From Halalkalibacter alkaliphilus (GTDB taxonomy: Bacteria; Bacillota; Bacilli; Bacillales; Bacillaceae_D): DNA of 64,000 nucleotides. The stretch lies in contig NZ_JAKRYL010000008.1 of NCBI RefSeq assembly GCF_023555415.1, positions 117,297 through 181,296 of the forward strand, read 5' to 3'. Positions 52,023-61,032 of this stretch are shown here, piece by piece. Under the pieces are notes generated by a model. That model did no database searches and was not told the DNA's origin. It saw only the letters and a list, made by a program, of their open reading frames with translations. Numbering within the stretch: position 1 is the first letter of the stretch; the number at the start of each line of letters is the position of its first letter. A program made the translations under genes and the position numbers.

Positions 52023-53561
52023 TTAAGCAAATAGTAATGCGTAAGATACACCAACAACACCAATAATCGCTAAAATATAAACAGGCTTAATTGGCATCTC
52101 TCCATCTTTTTCCATAGCTTTTCCGAACATATAGAATACAAGTGGGTGTACTAAAAATGGCATGGAAAAGATAAAAGGAATGAGTAAAGCTGCATCCGTA
52201 CCAAACATTTCACCTTGAATGGCGGCGAATAAACCAAAATGGGAAATAGCTGATGTTTGCGCCATAGCAGTATATTCAAAAGACATTGTACTAAAGCTTA
52301 AAAGCGCTAATCCCCCAAACACGGCACAAATTTGCCAACCAAATGAAAATTGCATTAGAGCTTTTACTTCTTTTCGATCATCCCCATTGGCTTTACGTAA
52401 ATTTAAGAGAGCCAAAATCGTAAGTCCGATTCCAATTGCTACAATAATGGAAGAGGGCCCAATCCAAAGAGAACCGCGCTCAGCACTGATTGCAAGTATT
52501 GAAAATACAAACACATGACCAAAGAATGGAATATTAATCATAATTGGTGCACGTTGAGCCGCAACTTTTCCAAAATCTCCTGCAGTACAAGCTCCTGTTA
52601 AACCAGAATGAGAAAGAGAACCAGCCATACCAGGTGCTAAGTTTCGCGTATTTGCTGTTTTAGCAATCAGCATAATTAAGGCAATTCCCCCAAACATCCA
52701 AAAAAGCTGTCCGAAAAATCCGTACGCTAATACAGAATTCATTCCTTGAATTTCAAAGGCATCACCAATTCGAGATCCTCCAACCATAAAGTTCGCAGCA
52801 AGTACAACTGGAATCCCGGCAAAAAGCAGGGCACGTATAGTTGGACCAAATGTCCAATTGTGGAAAACCGCACCGAGGGCAGCTGAAATCATCATAGCGA
52901 AAAAGATTTGCGGTAATGCAATAATGGAAGCAAATGATTGAGCAATATAAAAGGAAATAAGCAGAACGACTATGATTAACCCAAGTTCTAGCAAACCTTT
53001 CCGAATATACAAATGCTTATTTCTTATGGTAGCTTTATTATCGATTAATATTACAGCGATAATGAGACCTATATAAGCAATAAGAGGATTATAGACAGCC
53101 AGTCCTTCAGCAGCCTGTCCCTGTAAAATCATTCTGGTAAATCCTTCGATCCCTAGCAATAAGAAAAATGCACGAACAATGTAAAAGAATTGAGTGCGTG
53201 TTGTTCCAAGAATTGTTTCTTCATCTGATGGAACGACAATGTCAGAGACTTCAAGTTCCTTCTTGCTTAGAATCTTTCGTAACTCCTGTCCTCCAACAAA
53301 GAATGATACCGTTAAAGCAATAATGGTTGTACGAGCCATTAAATCAACAAATGGAAACTCAACTAATCCTGGTGTAGCGATTCCGACAGAAACTAAAAGA
53401 AAGCCAAGTAATAAGCCGAAGATAACAATAATAAGAACAGGTGAAAACCTTGTACCGGCTACAATTGTTCTTGATATTAGTACCATAGGAACGAGGAAAA
53501 AGAGCAAAATCCAAAATTGATTTAAAACTTGTAAATGAGTAATTTGATCAACAATTTCCAT
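52023..53561 (-). CDS. large polytopic membrane protein of unknown function
   Basis: 512 aa with about 13 hydrophobic segments and one hydrophilic loop (KKELEVSDIVVPSDEE, residues about 102-117). Conserved-looking polar turns inside the membrane part, such as GGSRIGDAFEIQG and AGSLSHSGLTGACTAGDFGK, suggest substrate-binding re-entrant loops of a secondary transporter, loosely reminiscent of Na+/glutamate symporters (GltS). I do not recognise the family with certainty. ATG 53561 follows AAGGAG. Monocistronic. Confidence 0.65.
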   Translation of the reverse strand: MEIVDQITHLQVLNQFWILLFFLVPMVLISRTIVAGTRFSPVLIIVIFGLLLGFLLVSVGIATPGLVEFPFVDLMARTTIIALTVSFFVGGQELRKILSKKELEVSDIVVPSDEETILGTTRTQFFYIVRAFFLLLGIEGFTRMILQGQAAEGLAVYNPLIAYIGLIIAVILIDNKATIRNKHLYIRKGLLELGLIIVVLLISFYIAQSFASIIALPQIFFAMMISAALGAVFHNWTFGPTIRALLFAGIPVVLAANFMVGGSRIGDAFEIQGMNSVLAYGFFGQLFWMFGGIALIMLIAKTANTRNLAPGMAGSLSHSGLTGACTAGDFGKVAAQRAPIMINIPFFGHVFVFSILAISAERGSLWIGPSSIIVAIGIGLTILALLNLRKANGDDRKEVKALMQFSFGWQICAVFGGLALLSFSTMSFEYTAMAQTSAISHFGLFAAIQGEMFGTDAALLIPFIFSMPFLVHPLVFYMFGKAMEKDGEMPIKPVYILAIIGVVGVSYALLFA

Positions 53562-53728
53562 GATAGTAACTCCTTATTTATTTTTGCTTTTAAAGCTTAC
53601 CTTATAACGATGCAGGGAGTAAACTTTTGTAAGCCTATACATGAATTTAACAGAATAGTAAATTAACCAAGTTGAAACCATCTAGCAGGTCCAGTCGTCT
53701 CATGTGTAGATTCTGGAGGTGTGTAGAA

Positions 53729-54616
53729 ATGGAAAAAATAAAAGGTTTCCTTGGGATTGTTTTTTTAGTATTGGTTATTAGTGCTTGTAGTAGTCAGGAA
53801 GAGGTAAATGAATTGGCTGTAAGTGACCAAGTATTTGAAGAAGCAGAAGTTGCAACTCCTTCCAAAAGCATAGATATGGATAGAGAAATACTGAATCAAG
53901 TAAGTACAAAAGCAGAAGAGCGCATGGTCATTTATCAAGGGTATTTGACTCTAGAAGTGAAAGACTTCTACCTAGCAAGGGACAAGATCCAAGAAAGGAC
54001 TGGCCAGGTAGGCGGCTATGTTGTTGAATCACATCATCATGAAGGGGCCGACGGCAAGCTATTTGGGACGGTTGTTCTTCGTGTTCCGAAGCAAGATTTT
54101 GAGCCGTTTATCGAATATATAGGCACGACAGATGTTAAAATCGTTGAACAAAGCACACATGGCAATGACGTAACCGAAGAGTATGTTGATTTAGAATCCC
54201 GGTTAAAAGCTAAGCGAGTTGTGGAAGAACGACTGTTAGGCTTTATGGAACAGGCAGATAATACGGAAAATTTATTAAAGATCTCAAACGATTTAGCGAA
54301 GGTTCAAGAAGAAATCGAGCATATGACTGGAAGAAAGCAATTCTTAGAAAATCAAGTTGAACTTTCGACAATTACCATTACAATTAATGAGGTTTCGATT
54401 GGAACATCAAGCATTCAAGGAGACGAATTGAATACATGGGATCGCTCAAAAAAACTGTTTATTGATACAATTAATGTAGCCTTACTAGCAAGTTCAACCA
54501 TTGTTGTCTTTTTGATTGGTTTAAGCCCAGTTTTTGTACCAAGTATGATTCTTATTTTAATCATCATCACATATTACAAAAGGAAAAGGAAGAAGTACGA
54601 TCAAACGTTAGATTAA
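53729..54616 (+). CDS. DUF4349 lipoprotein
   Basis: 295 aa. A lipoprotein signal ends at VISACSS (Cys about residue 20). The mature part has the DUF4349 start (MVIYQGYLTLEVKDFYLARDKI), a coiled region near residues 180-220, and a C-terminal membrane helix (residues about 255-285) with a basic cytoplasmic tail (YYKRKRKKYD). It is thus anchored at both ends, facing the outside. Function unknown. ATG 53729 has GGAGGTGTG upstream; the frame opens 57 bp earlier without a site. Confidence 0.8.
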   Translation: MEKIKGFLGIVFLVLVISACSSQEEVNELAVSDQVFEEAEVATPSKSIDMDREILNQVSTKAEERMVIYQGYLTLEVKDFYLARDKIQERTGQVGGYVVESHHHEGADGKLFGTVVLRVPKQDFEPFIEYIGTTDVKIVEQSTHGNDVTEEYVDLESRLKAKRVVEERLLGFMEQADNTENLLKISNDLAKVQEEIEHMTGRKQFLENQVELSTITITINEVSIGTSSIQGDELNTWDRSKKLFIDTINVALLASSTIVVFLIGLSPVFVPSMILILIIITYYKRKRKKYDQTLD

Positions 54617-54692
54617 AAAACAAGATTGTTGCAGGTTGCCAAGTGTATACTTTTCGCTTCAATTCAAACGATATAGATGAGGTGAAATAGAG

Positions 54693-55151
54693 ATGAATCG
54701 ACCAATGGTAACTGCTCTAACAACAATCGGAATTGCCCAATCATTAAAAATACCTATACACAAAGCAAAAACAGGGAACTGGGATACAGGTTTGTTATTT
54801 GAAACAGGCGGGATGCCGAGTTCCCATTCAGCGGGGGTAACGGCATTAGCTACTTTTGTTGCCCTTGAACGTGGGATTTCTTCAGTTGACTTTGCTTTGT
54901 CTACTGTGTTTGGTTTAATTGTGATGTATGATGCCCAAGGGATTCGCAGACAAACAGGTGAATTAACAATAAAAGTAAATGATATGAGTGAAGAAGTAAA
55001 CCGTTTAACAGGATTGCACGACCCCCACAAAAGCAGGGATCAGAGTAAAAAGTTAAGAGAGCGTCTTGGGCATATGCCTGAAGAGGTACTAGGGGGAGCG
55101 CTTTTAGGTATCGTAACCGGTACGCTAGGGTATATGTTAACTGGAAAATAA
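54693..55151 (+). CDS. divergent PAP2 family protein (YuiD-like)
   Basis: 152 aa, three to four membrane segments. Motifs GGMPSSHSA (residues 39-47) and the following VTALATFVAL are the acid-phosphatase-like PSSHS core of the divergent PAP2 group to which B. subtilis YuiD belongs; the usual third motif His is in TGLHDPHKS..HMPEEVLGG. Likely a membrane phosphatase or lipid-modifying enzyme, not tested. ATG 54693 follows GATGAGGTGAAA. A terminator is at 55211. Confidence 0.8.
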   Translation: MNRPMVTALTTIGIAQSLKIPIHKAKTGNWDTGLLFETGGMPSSHSAGVTALATFVALERGISSVDFALSTVFGLIVMYDAQGIRRQTGELTIKVNDMSEEVNRLTGLHDPHKSRDQSKKLRERLGHMPEEVLGGALLGIVTGTLGYMLTGK

Positions 55152-55210
55152 GCGATAAAGTTATAATGTTTTTAAAATTACTCGGTTCCTCCGTTTGAGA
55201 CAGGCGAAAA

Positions 55211-55249
55211 AAGAAGGCACTGATAAATTCATTTATAGTGCCTTCTTTT
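55211..55249 (+). terminator. terminator after the yuiD-like gene
   Basis: AAGAAGGCACT / AGTGCCTTCTT with a 14-nt loop, then TTCC; also ends the opposite-strand small gene region. Confidence 0.8.
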
Positions 55250-55255
55250 CCTGTA

Positions 55256-55378
55256 TTAAGGTACCATCATATTATGAGCGAGCCAAGATAAATAAAAAAC
55301 CGTAACGATCCCTACCAACCCAATAATGCTATATTTATCAAACATTGGGATATTGTCTTTTTGGTTTTTCCCATACAT
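55256..55378 (-). CDS. 40-aa membrane protein
   Basis: ATG 55378 with AAAAGGTGAAAA just upstream begins a 40-residue protein: polar start MYGKNQKDNIPMFDKY, one membrane helix (IIGLVGIVTVFYLSWLA) and a short tail. The next 55379-55628 on both strands shows only promoter-like AT-rich DNA. No family recognised. Confidence 0.5.
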   Translation of the reverse strand: MYGKNQKDNIPMFDKYSIIGLVGIVTVFYLSWLAHNMMVP

Positions 55379-55628
55379 AATTTTCACCTTTTTATGAGCC
55401 GTTTATTTTAACTTTCTTACTTATGTTTTAACTTAAACGTAAGGTGTATACGTATTTGAAAATAATTGCAGCTGTACACGAAAACAGGAGAGTGTACAGC
55501 TACTATAAAATTAGTAGAATAATTTCCAGTTTGGTGGGAATCCATTTTTGGTTGTTTTTTCATATTTATAAAGGAGGAAACTGTCTCCTTATGCCGAATT
55601 AAGTTAGGTAAAGGGGGATGATACATAA

Positions 55629-55823
55629 ATGTGTACTATTAATTTTTACATTGACGATAACTTAGTTAGGACAGCAAGTGGCGAAGAACTAGAAAAGGAA
55701 ATGCCCAACTGGGATGGTAAATTTCATAAAGGTGAAAAAATGCTTTTTAAAGGTGAGGATAAGTTAATTAAGAATATAAAGGTCGAGTTCTCTGAGGGTA
55801 CAATCAGTCTATTTTTAAAATAA
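55629..55823 (+). CDS. hypothetical 64-aa protein
   Basis: Starts MCTINFYIDDNLVRTASGEE and ends FSEGTISLFLK; predicted small beta-rich, soluble protein. It has a good site (AAAGGGGGATG) before ATG 55629 and a terminator right after its stop, so it is probably expressed. No family recognised. Confidence 0.6.
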   Translation: MCTINFYIDDNLVRTASGEELEKEMPNWDGKFHKGEKMLFKGEDKLIKNIKVEFSEGTISLFLK

Positions 55824-55847
55824 GTCACTCCTAGTGAGTGGCTTTTA
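55822..55847 (+). terminator. terminator of the 64-aa gene
   Basis: AAGTCACTC / GTGAGTGGCTT, loop CTA, then TTAATG. 55848-56006 shows nothing recognisable. Confidence 0.7.
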
Positions 55848-56001
55848 ATGTACTAAGAATTAGAACAATCTCTTTTAACTGAGTAAATGTACTCAACAGG
55901 TAGAGCAGACATCAAACTACTTTTGGTTTTTATGGACATCCTACTTTAATCAGGCAAGTAGAAGCTTCTGTTATGACCATATCGTGACCACTACAAAAAA
56001 C

Positions 56002-56027
56002 AAAAAACCCCATCTTACCAATGGGGC
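56002..56027 (-). terminator. terminator of the GNAT-like gene
   Basis: On the minus strand CCCCAT / ATGGGG with a 7-nt loop, then a T-rich run; it overlaps the last codons. Confidence 0.75.
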
Positions 56028-56536
56028 TGACAAACAATTGATCCACTGCAGTTCTCATGGTCAACCTCTACATCAAATTGATGCTTCTCATAAAAATGGA
56101 TGAGTCTGTCAAGATGGTCAAAGTCACGCTCGGCGAGGTCGCCTTTGATGTATTGGACGTTTTGATCCTGTGCATGTTCCTTTAAATAGTCCATGCAAAT
56201 TGAGCCGTAACCTTTGTTTTCTTCGCCTTTTATGTCACCTATGAAAATCGTTGACCCGCCTTCATATTTTGCTTGAATGGAGAAGTCCCAGCTTCCACGA
56301 AAGGCAGATTCACAGTCATTTAGCATGATCTTACATGCATGCCCATCATCTACAATAGACACAATCACCCATTTTTCTTCTTTTGTTTGTTCTATTCCTA
56401 AAATTTGTCGTTTTTTTGCAATTTCTTTAACATTCGCTTGCATACGAAACATTTGAAACTCTAAATTTTCTAAGTTTTGCTCTAGTTCTGCAGGGTCTCT
56501 TTTCTCCTCCTCGGCCCCTAACTTAGTTAAAAGCAC
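56015..56536 (-). CDS. possible GNAT-type acetyltransferase
   Basis: 173 aa. The N-terminal 50 residues are a charged coiled helix (AELEQNLENLEFQMFRMQANVKE). The C-terminal 110 residues look like a GNAT fold: IFIGDIKGEENKGYGSICMDYLKEHA has the motif A strand and GxGS acetyl-CoA loop, and LIHFYEKHQFDVEV is the motif B helix-strand. Substrate unknown. GTG 56536 follows AGAGGTGAT. The assignment is by motif impression and could be wrong. Confidence 0.6.
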   Translation of the reverse strand: MLLTKLGAEEEKRDPAELEQNLENLEFQMFRMQANVKEIAKKRQILGIEQTKEEKWVIVSIVDDGHACKIMLNDCESAFRGSWDFSIQAKYEGGSTIFIGDIKGEENKGYGSICMDYLKEHAQDQNVQYIKGDLAERDFDHLDRLIHFYEKHQFDVEVDHENCSGSIVCQPHW

Positions 56537-56642
56537 CGAATCACCTCTTCTATTTGTCTACTACTATTTTACAAGTTATATATTATAACGGCATAGTGAA
56601 AAACGTGCAAGTCCTTATAACTTAGATTTAATTGAAGTGACA

Positions 56643-56681
56643 ATAAAAAAACAGGTACAAATCACGAAGATTTGTACCTCA
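56643..56681 (-). terminator. terminator of the bshB2 operon
   Basis: AGGTACAAATC / GATTTGTACCT around ACGAA, with T-run on the minus strand. Confidence 0.85.
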
Positions 56682-56703
56682 AATGTAATCCGTCTGTTTT
56701 TGT

Positions 56704-57372
56704 TTATTTAAATGAATATGTCCAAAATCGCTCTGTTTGTAACCATTCAAGAGCCACTTTATCACCGCTTTCCCATTTTGGTTCAAGCTCTTTGAGCATC
56801 CATTCTGTTTGTGAAAGATGTGCTCGCATTGCTGCTTTCTTTTGTTCGGCAAATGGGGTAATGTCGTTTACGATATCAGCAGGACCAATTTCTTGTTCAT
56901 GGCCATTGGAGAAGGCGACACAATGGACGGTAGGTCGCTCACTTTCTTCCATCCGTTTGACAGCTTCGATGACTGCGCGGGCCGTAGCTTCGTGGTCGGG
57001 ATGAACGGAGTAGCCAGGATAAAAGGTAATAACTAATGAGGGGTTCAGCTCTTCAATTAGGTTACTCATAATAAGAATCATTTCTTCGTCGTCCTCAAAC
57101 TCGACGGTCTTGTCTCGAAATCCTAACATACGTAAGTCATTTATCCCCAGTGCCTCGGATGCTTTAATTAATTCTTGTTTCCGGATTTTTGGTAGCGACT
57201 CCCTCGTTGCAAATGGTGGATTGCCAAGATTTCTTCCCATTTCACCAAGAGTTAAGCAAGCATATGTAATCGGTGTTCCATTGGCAACATGCATTGCAAT
57301 CGTACCTGAAACACCAAATGTCTCATCATCTGGATGGGGGAATATGACGAGGATCTGTCGTTCTTTTTTCAT
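56704..57372 (-). CDS. bshB2: bacillithiol biosynthesis deacetylase BshB2
   Basis: 222 aa LmbE-like zinc deacetylase. The HPDDE metal motif is at residues 13-17 and HPDH near 123; MGRNLGNPPFATRE is typical of the BshB2 (YojG) branch. It removes acetyl from GlcNAc-malate in bacillithiol synthesis. The yojF gene lies 16 bp upstream in the same orientation, the pair seen in B. subtilis (yojF-yojG). ATG 57372 follows GAGAGGAATG. Confidence 0.93.
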   Translation of the reverse strand: MKKERQILVIFPHPDDETFGVSGTIAMHVANGTPITYACLTLGEMGRNLGNPPFATRESLPKIRKQELIKASEALGINDLRMLGFRDKTVEFEDDEEMILIMSNLIEELNPSLVITFYPGYSVHPDHEATARAVIEAVKRMEESERPTVHCVAFSNGHEQEIGPADIVNDITPFAEQKKAAMRAHLSQTEWMLKELEPKWESGDKVALEWLQTERFWTYSFK

Positions 57373-57388
57373 TTCAAATCATTCCTCT

Positions 57389-57736
57389 CTATTCAAAAGG
57401 TGTTTTGCTAATTTCTAATGCAACGGCTAACTTTCCGTCGTTTCCGTGACCAGCAAGGAGAAGACGTCCTAATTCATCTTGTTCATAATGTGTTAATCCT
57501 TCAGCATATACCCAACCGATTTCAAGCTTTAAGCCCACTCGGTACGGACCATCTCCGATTATTTTGCCGTGTTCATATGTGATCTTTGCATTTCTTATGT
57601 AGGCACTTGCTGAGAAAAAAGATGAATCATTATGAGAAGCGTAGGCACCGTTTGTTGTCTCTAAGTGTAAATACACTTCTTGGTTAGCGTATGAATGAAT
57701 CAAGTTCTGTACTTCCTGTATTGTGATAGCCTCCAT
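57389..57736 (-). CDS. yojF: YojF family protein (DUF1806)
   Basis: 115 aa soluble beta-rich protein: QEVYLHLETTNGAYASHND, FSASAYIRN and YEQDELGRLLLAGHGNDGKLAVALEIS are the recognisable blocks. Always paired with bshB2, so it may assist or regulate bacillithiol synthesis, but no activity is known to me. ATG 57736 has GTAGGAGG upstream. First gene of the two-gene operon. Confidence 0.88.
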   Translation of the reverse strand: MEAITIQEVQNLIHSYANQEVYLHLETTNGAYASHNDSSFFSASAYIRNAKITYEHGKIIGDGPYRVGLKLEIGWVYAEGLTHYEQDELGRLLLAGHGNDGKLAVALEISKTPFE

Positions 57737-57882
57737 GCGTTCCTCCTACATTTACATTCTTTTCTTATTAGTATAATGCAAATGAGGGTGAACAACCAAT
57801 AAATCGCTTGTCATGTAGTTGTGTTATCTCTTTTTCTTTTTTGTTAAAATGGAATAGATGATTTTTGAGAGGGAGTGTCGAG

Positions 57883-58848
57883 TTGAAAGAGGTAGCCGTT
57901 TTAGGGGAAATCCCTACTATTGCATATGAAAAGTTAAGCAAATATTTTCAAGTTACTATGAATGAAAGTGTTACACCAATGACAAAAGATGAAATTATAC
58001 AAATGGTTCAAGGAAAAGAAGCGATTTTATCCATTTTGTCCGATACGATTGATCAGGAAATTATGAATGCAGCTCCTGATTTAAAGATTATTGCAAACTA
58101 TGGTGCAGGGTTTAATAATATTGATGTAGAAACAGCTACCAAGAAAAAGATACATGTAACCAATACTCCTGTTGTCTCTACATACGCAACGGCAGAATTA
58201 ACGATGGGTCTTTTAATTTCATTATCAAGACGCCTAGTAGAAGGCGATAAGCTTACACGAGCTGGTCATTTCGAAGGGTGGGCACCTTTGTTCCATCTTG
58301 GGACAGAGCTGCGTGGAAAGACGCTTGGTATCTTTGGAATGGGGAACATTGGAAAGAAAGTCGCACAAATGGCGAAAGCATTTGATATGAAGATCATTTA
58401 TCATAACCGAACGCGTCTTTCAAAAGAGGAAGAATACTCATTAGACTGTACATACCTTGACAAAGAGGCACTTTTGCAAGAAGCTGACGTGGTGAGCTTA
58501 CATATGAGTTTCCACCCTTCTTTAAAACATTTTATAGGGGAAAAGGAACTTGCGATGATGAAGCCACAGTCATTTTTATTAAATTTAGCCAGAGGTCCGC
58601 TTGTCCACGAAGACGCCTTAGTATGTGCTTTAGAAAATAAAAAAATTGCTGGAGCTGGACTGGATGTATTTGAATTTGAACCGGCAGTTACCGAAGGGTT
58701 AAAGACGTTAGACAATGTCATTTTAACTCCGCATATTGGAAATGCGACGGTAGAAGCTAGAAGAAATATGGCCGAAATGGCTGCTGATAATATTATATCT
58801 GTGTTACATGGTGGCGAACCGAAAACCTCAATTAATGTAGTTGAATAG
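57883..58848 (+). CDS. D-isomer-specific 2-hydroxyacid dehydrogenase
   Basis: 321 aa. The NAD(P) site GIFGMGNIGKKVAQMAKAF (about residues 146-164) and the catalytic Arg (NLARGPLVHEDAL), Glu (GLDVFEFEP) and His (LTPHIGNAT) are all present. Likely glyoxylate/hydroxypyruvate or a related 2-keto acid reductase; substrate unknown. TTG 57883 is chosen with GAGAGGGAG upstream; an in-frame start at 57865 lacks a site. The protease gene follows after 39 bp. Confidence 0.9.
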   Translation: MKEVAVLGEIPTIAYEKLSKYFQVTMNESVTPMTKDEIIQMVQGKEAILSILSDTIDQEIMNAAPDLKIIANYGAGFNNIDVETATKKKIHVTNTPVVSTYATAELTMGLLISLSRRLVEGDKLTRAGHFEGWAPLFHLGTELRGKTLGIFGMGNIGKKVAQMAKAFDMKIIYHNRTRLSKEEEYSLDCTYLDKEALLQEADVVSLHMSFHPSLKHFIGEKELAMMKPQSFLLNLARGPLVHEDALVCALENKKIAGAGLDVFEFEPAVTEGLKTLDNVILTPHIGNATVEARRNMAEMAADNIISVLHGGEPKTSINVVE

Positions 58849-58887
58849 TTGAATTAGCAGCTATCATGTTATAGAGTAGGTGATTTT

Positions 58888-59688
58888 ATGAAAGATGATT
58901 ATAGGTCTGAAAAAGAGGAGGAGTATGTCCCGAAGCCTGAGGATTTTCTTTTTGAGGAAGAGGATACAGAAGAAGAATTAAAAAAGAAACAATCAAAGAG
59001 AAACCTCGTCCGAATAATAGGTGCTGGGATTGCTATTCTTCTTATTATGCAAGTTGCCAACATTTGGTTTAATCTTTTTTCATCTGATTCCCGTGAATTA
59101 GTTCGGACGTCTGAAGAGTTAAGTCAACAAGAACACATTGCTAATTTTAAAGAAGCGGTTGTGACCATTCAAGGTAGCGGTGGAAGAGGGACAGGTTTTG
59201 CGATTTCAGCTGATGGGTTTATATTAACGAATCATCATGTTATCCATAATCGGGAGCCGCTTGCTGTCGTATTTCCGAGTGGCGACATCTTTCATGCACA
59301 AATCATTCAATCTGAGGAAGAGCTCGATGTTGCTTTGTTGAAAATTGATGGGAATGACGTACCTTATTTGCCACTACGTACAGAAGATGCAAAAGAGCAG
59401 GAGAAAATCTATGTGATTGGCAGCCCACTATCCCAAACACAGATTGTCAATGAGGGGGAAATCTTAAATGAGGAAGCCCCATATCAAGTGTTGAAGATTT
59501 CAAATGCAATTTTCCCTGGACATAGTGGTAGCCCTGTTTTATCTGAGGAAGGAGAAGTGGTCGGGGTGGTTTATGCAAGATCTCTTCCTTCTATCGGCAG
59601 TCAAGAAGAGGGACACGGGTTAGCTATTCCGATCGAACAAATTGTTGCTGAAATAGCTGAGGTAGAAGCACTCACGAATGATAAGTAG
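58888..59688 (+). CDS. membrane-anchored trypsin-like serine protease (S1C, no PDZ)
   Basis: 266 aa. Cytoplasmic acidic N-terminus (residues 1-40), one membrane helix (about 41-62), then an S1 protease facing outside with His117 (TNHHVIH), Asp147 (ELDVALLK) and Ser213 (PGHSGSPV). HtrA proteins add PDZ domains at the C-terminus; here the protein ends after the protease fold, so this is a short HtrA-like form, probably for envelope protein quality control or a specific cleavage. ATG 58888 follows AGTAGGTGA. Confidence 0.85.
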   Translation: MKDDYRSEKEEEYVPKPEDFLFEEEDTEEELKKKQSKRNLVRIIGAGIAILLIMQVANIWFNLFSSDSRELVRTSEELSQQEHIANFKEAVVTIQGSGGRGTGFAISADGFILTNHHVIHNREPLAVVFPSGDIFHAQIIQSEEELDVALLKIDGNDVPYLPLRTEDAKEQEKIYVIGSPLSQTQIVNEGEILNEEAPYQVLKISNAIFPGHSGSPVLSEEGEVVGVVYARSLPSIGSQEEGHGLAIPIEQIVAEIAEVEALTNDK

Positions 59689-59796
59689 GTTCCGTCTATT
59701 TGGGTGGGCCTGCTTTTCTTTATGAACAAACCAACACTTGTACTATTCTTTAAACTATTGAAATAGGATAATAAGAAGAGGGATGGGGGTGTATTT

Positions 59797-60360
59797 ATGT
59801 CAACTGGTTTGCTTTTGTTTTTCATTGCGTCAACCGTTCTTTTTCTTTGCTATTATTTGGTGATTGTTCAAAACCGTCATGAGTCACAAATGAATCTTAT
59901 GATGACAGCAATGGCTGGAGGAATGACTGCTGGTATTTTATTTGGGACCATTATGGGTTTATTGTTAAGAGGAGATTTTATTCAGTCTACGATACTAGGA
60001 ATAGTGATTGGAATGACAATAGGTGCTTTTATCGGATTGCCTCACCAGTTAATTACAACACTTGAAGGAATGTTAGCTGGTTTAATGGGAGGGATGATGG
60101 GGGCTATGATTGGGGAAATGTCTCCAGTCGGCCAAGAAGATACGCTATTAAAATTTTTATTTATGATTAGTTTAATCGTTTTAGTTATTACGACTCGAAT
60201 GTTCCACGCTGAATCTAAATCAATTATTGTGACTTTTTTAAGAAACCCTCTTATTGTATTTCTCCTTGTTTTGTTTGTCTTTTTTGCTCTAGAACAAGTG
60301 GATACTTTCTTTCCAGACAATCAGATTGACTCAAGTGAACATCATTCCGTTTTAGGATAG
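59797..60360 (+). CDS. Gly/Met-rich membrane protein upstream of csoR
   Basis: 187 aa with about five membrane helices. Helices 2-4 are unusually rich in Gly and Met (MNLMMTAMAGGMTAGILFG and MLAGLMGGMMGAMIGEM), like glycine-zipper segments; Met-rich motifs can bind copper, but here they may simply pack helices. The tail ends DSSEHHSVLG. It lies 66 bp before csoR in the same direction, so a copper connection is a reasonable guess. ATG 59797 follows GGGGGTG. Family not recognised. Confidence 0.6.
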   Translation: MSTGLLLFFIASTVLFLCYYLVIVQNRHESQMNLMMTAMAGGMTAGILFGTIMGLLLRGDFIQSTILGIVIGMTIGAFIGLPHQLITTLEGMLAGLMGGMMGAMIGEMSPVGQEDTLLKFLFMISLIVLVITTRMFHAESKSIIVTFLRNPLIVFLLVLFVFFALEQVDTFFPDNQIDSSEHHSVLG

Positions 60361-60426
60361 TCGTTGACAAGATGAGGTTTTTATATGATAGTAGAATTAT
60401 AAAAATAGGTGAAGGGAGATTCGCCG

Positions 60427-60732
60427 ATGTCAAAAAAAATTGAGTTGAAGCAAATAGATCATCGACATTCCCGTGAAAAAGAACAGTTGGTGAATCGACT
60501 CAAACGAATCGAAGGGCAAGTAAGGGGAATTCAAAACATGGTAGAGAATGATCGATACTGTGTGGACATTCTTATCCAAATTTCTGCTATAAATGCAGCG
60601 ATGAAAAAGGTAAGCTTGCAGTTAATGGAGAACCATACGAAGCACTGTGTAGCGGATGCGATTAAAAGCGGCAGTGGAGATGAATCAATTGCTGAGCTTA
60701 TGGATGTCATTGAACGATTAACAAAAACGTAG
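60427..60732 (+). CDS. csoR: copper-sensing repressor CsoR
   Basis: 101 aa, numbering identical to B. subtilis CsoR: Cu(I) ligands Cys45, His70 and Cys74 (YCVDILIQ and ENHTKHC). All-helical DUF156 fold. Without copper it represses copZ and copA; two operator-like palindromes are seen at 60757 and 61071. ATG 60427 follows GAAGGGAGA; the frame opens 18 bp earlier. Confidence 0.95.
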   Translation: MSKKIELKQIDHRHSREKEQLVNRLKRIEGQVRGIQNMVENDRYCVDILIQISAINAAMKKVSLQLMENHTKHCVADAIKSGSGDESIAELMDVIERLTKT

Positions 60733-60751
60733 GTTAGATTTTTTTGTAATG

Positions 60752-60780
60752 TTGATTACCCTAGGTGGGTATGGTACGAT
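60752..60780 (+). promoter_or_regulatory. copZ promoter with CsoR operator
   Basis: TTGATT (60752-60757), 17 bp, TACGAT (60775-60780). The spacer holds TACCCTAGGTGGGTATGGTA (60757-60776), very like the B. subtilis copZA CsoR box (TACCCTACGGGGGTATGGTA). Repressor binding would block RNA polymerase. Confidence 0.8.
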
Positions 60781-60815
60781 AGGTGTATCTTAATCAAGTA
60801 AAGGTGATGAAGAAC

Positions 60816-61022
60816 ATGGAAAAAGCAACAATTCAAGTAAAAGGAATGTCTTGTAATCATTGTGTATCTGCAGTTGAGGGAAGTGTCGGAAAACTTGATG
60901 GAGTTCGTTCAGTCGAAGTAAACTTAGCAAATGGTACAGTCGTTGTAGATTACGAAGCAAGTAGCTTATCACTTGATGCGATTAAAGAAGAGATTGAAGA
61001 GCAAGGGTATGATGTAGTCTAG
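60816..61022 (+). CDS. copZ: copper chaperone CopZ
   Basis: 68 aa HMA domain with Cu(I) site MSCNHC (Cys13 and Cys16). Delivers copper to the N-terminal domains of CopA and to CsoR. ATG 60816 follows AAAGGTGATG at about 7-10 bases; the ATG at 60807 is inside the site. Transcription from the CsoR promoter; a terminator follows 10 bp after the stop. Confidence 0.95.
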   Translation: MEKATIQVKGMSCNHCVSAVEGSVGKLDGVRSVEVNLANGTVVVDYEASSLSLDAIKEEIEEQGYDVV

Positions 61023-61032
61023 TTCCTAAAGT

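Noticed and set aside
60042..60320. 92-aa minus-strand frame inside the Gly/Met-rich gene
   Set aside because: No ribosome-binding site, lies fully opposite a better-supported membrane protein gene.
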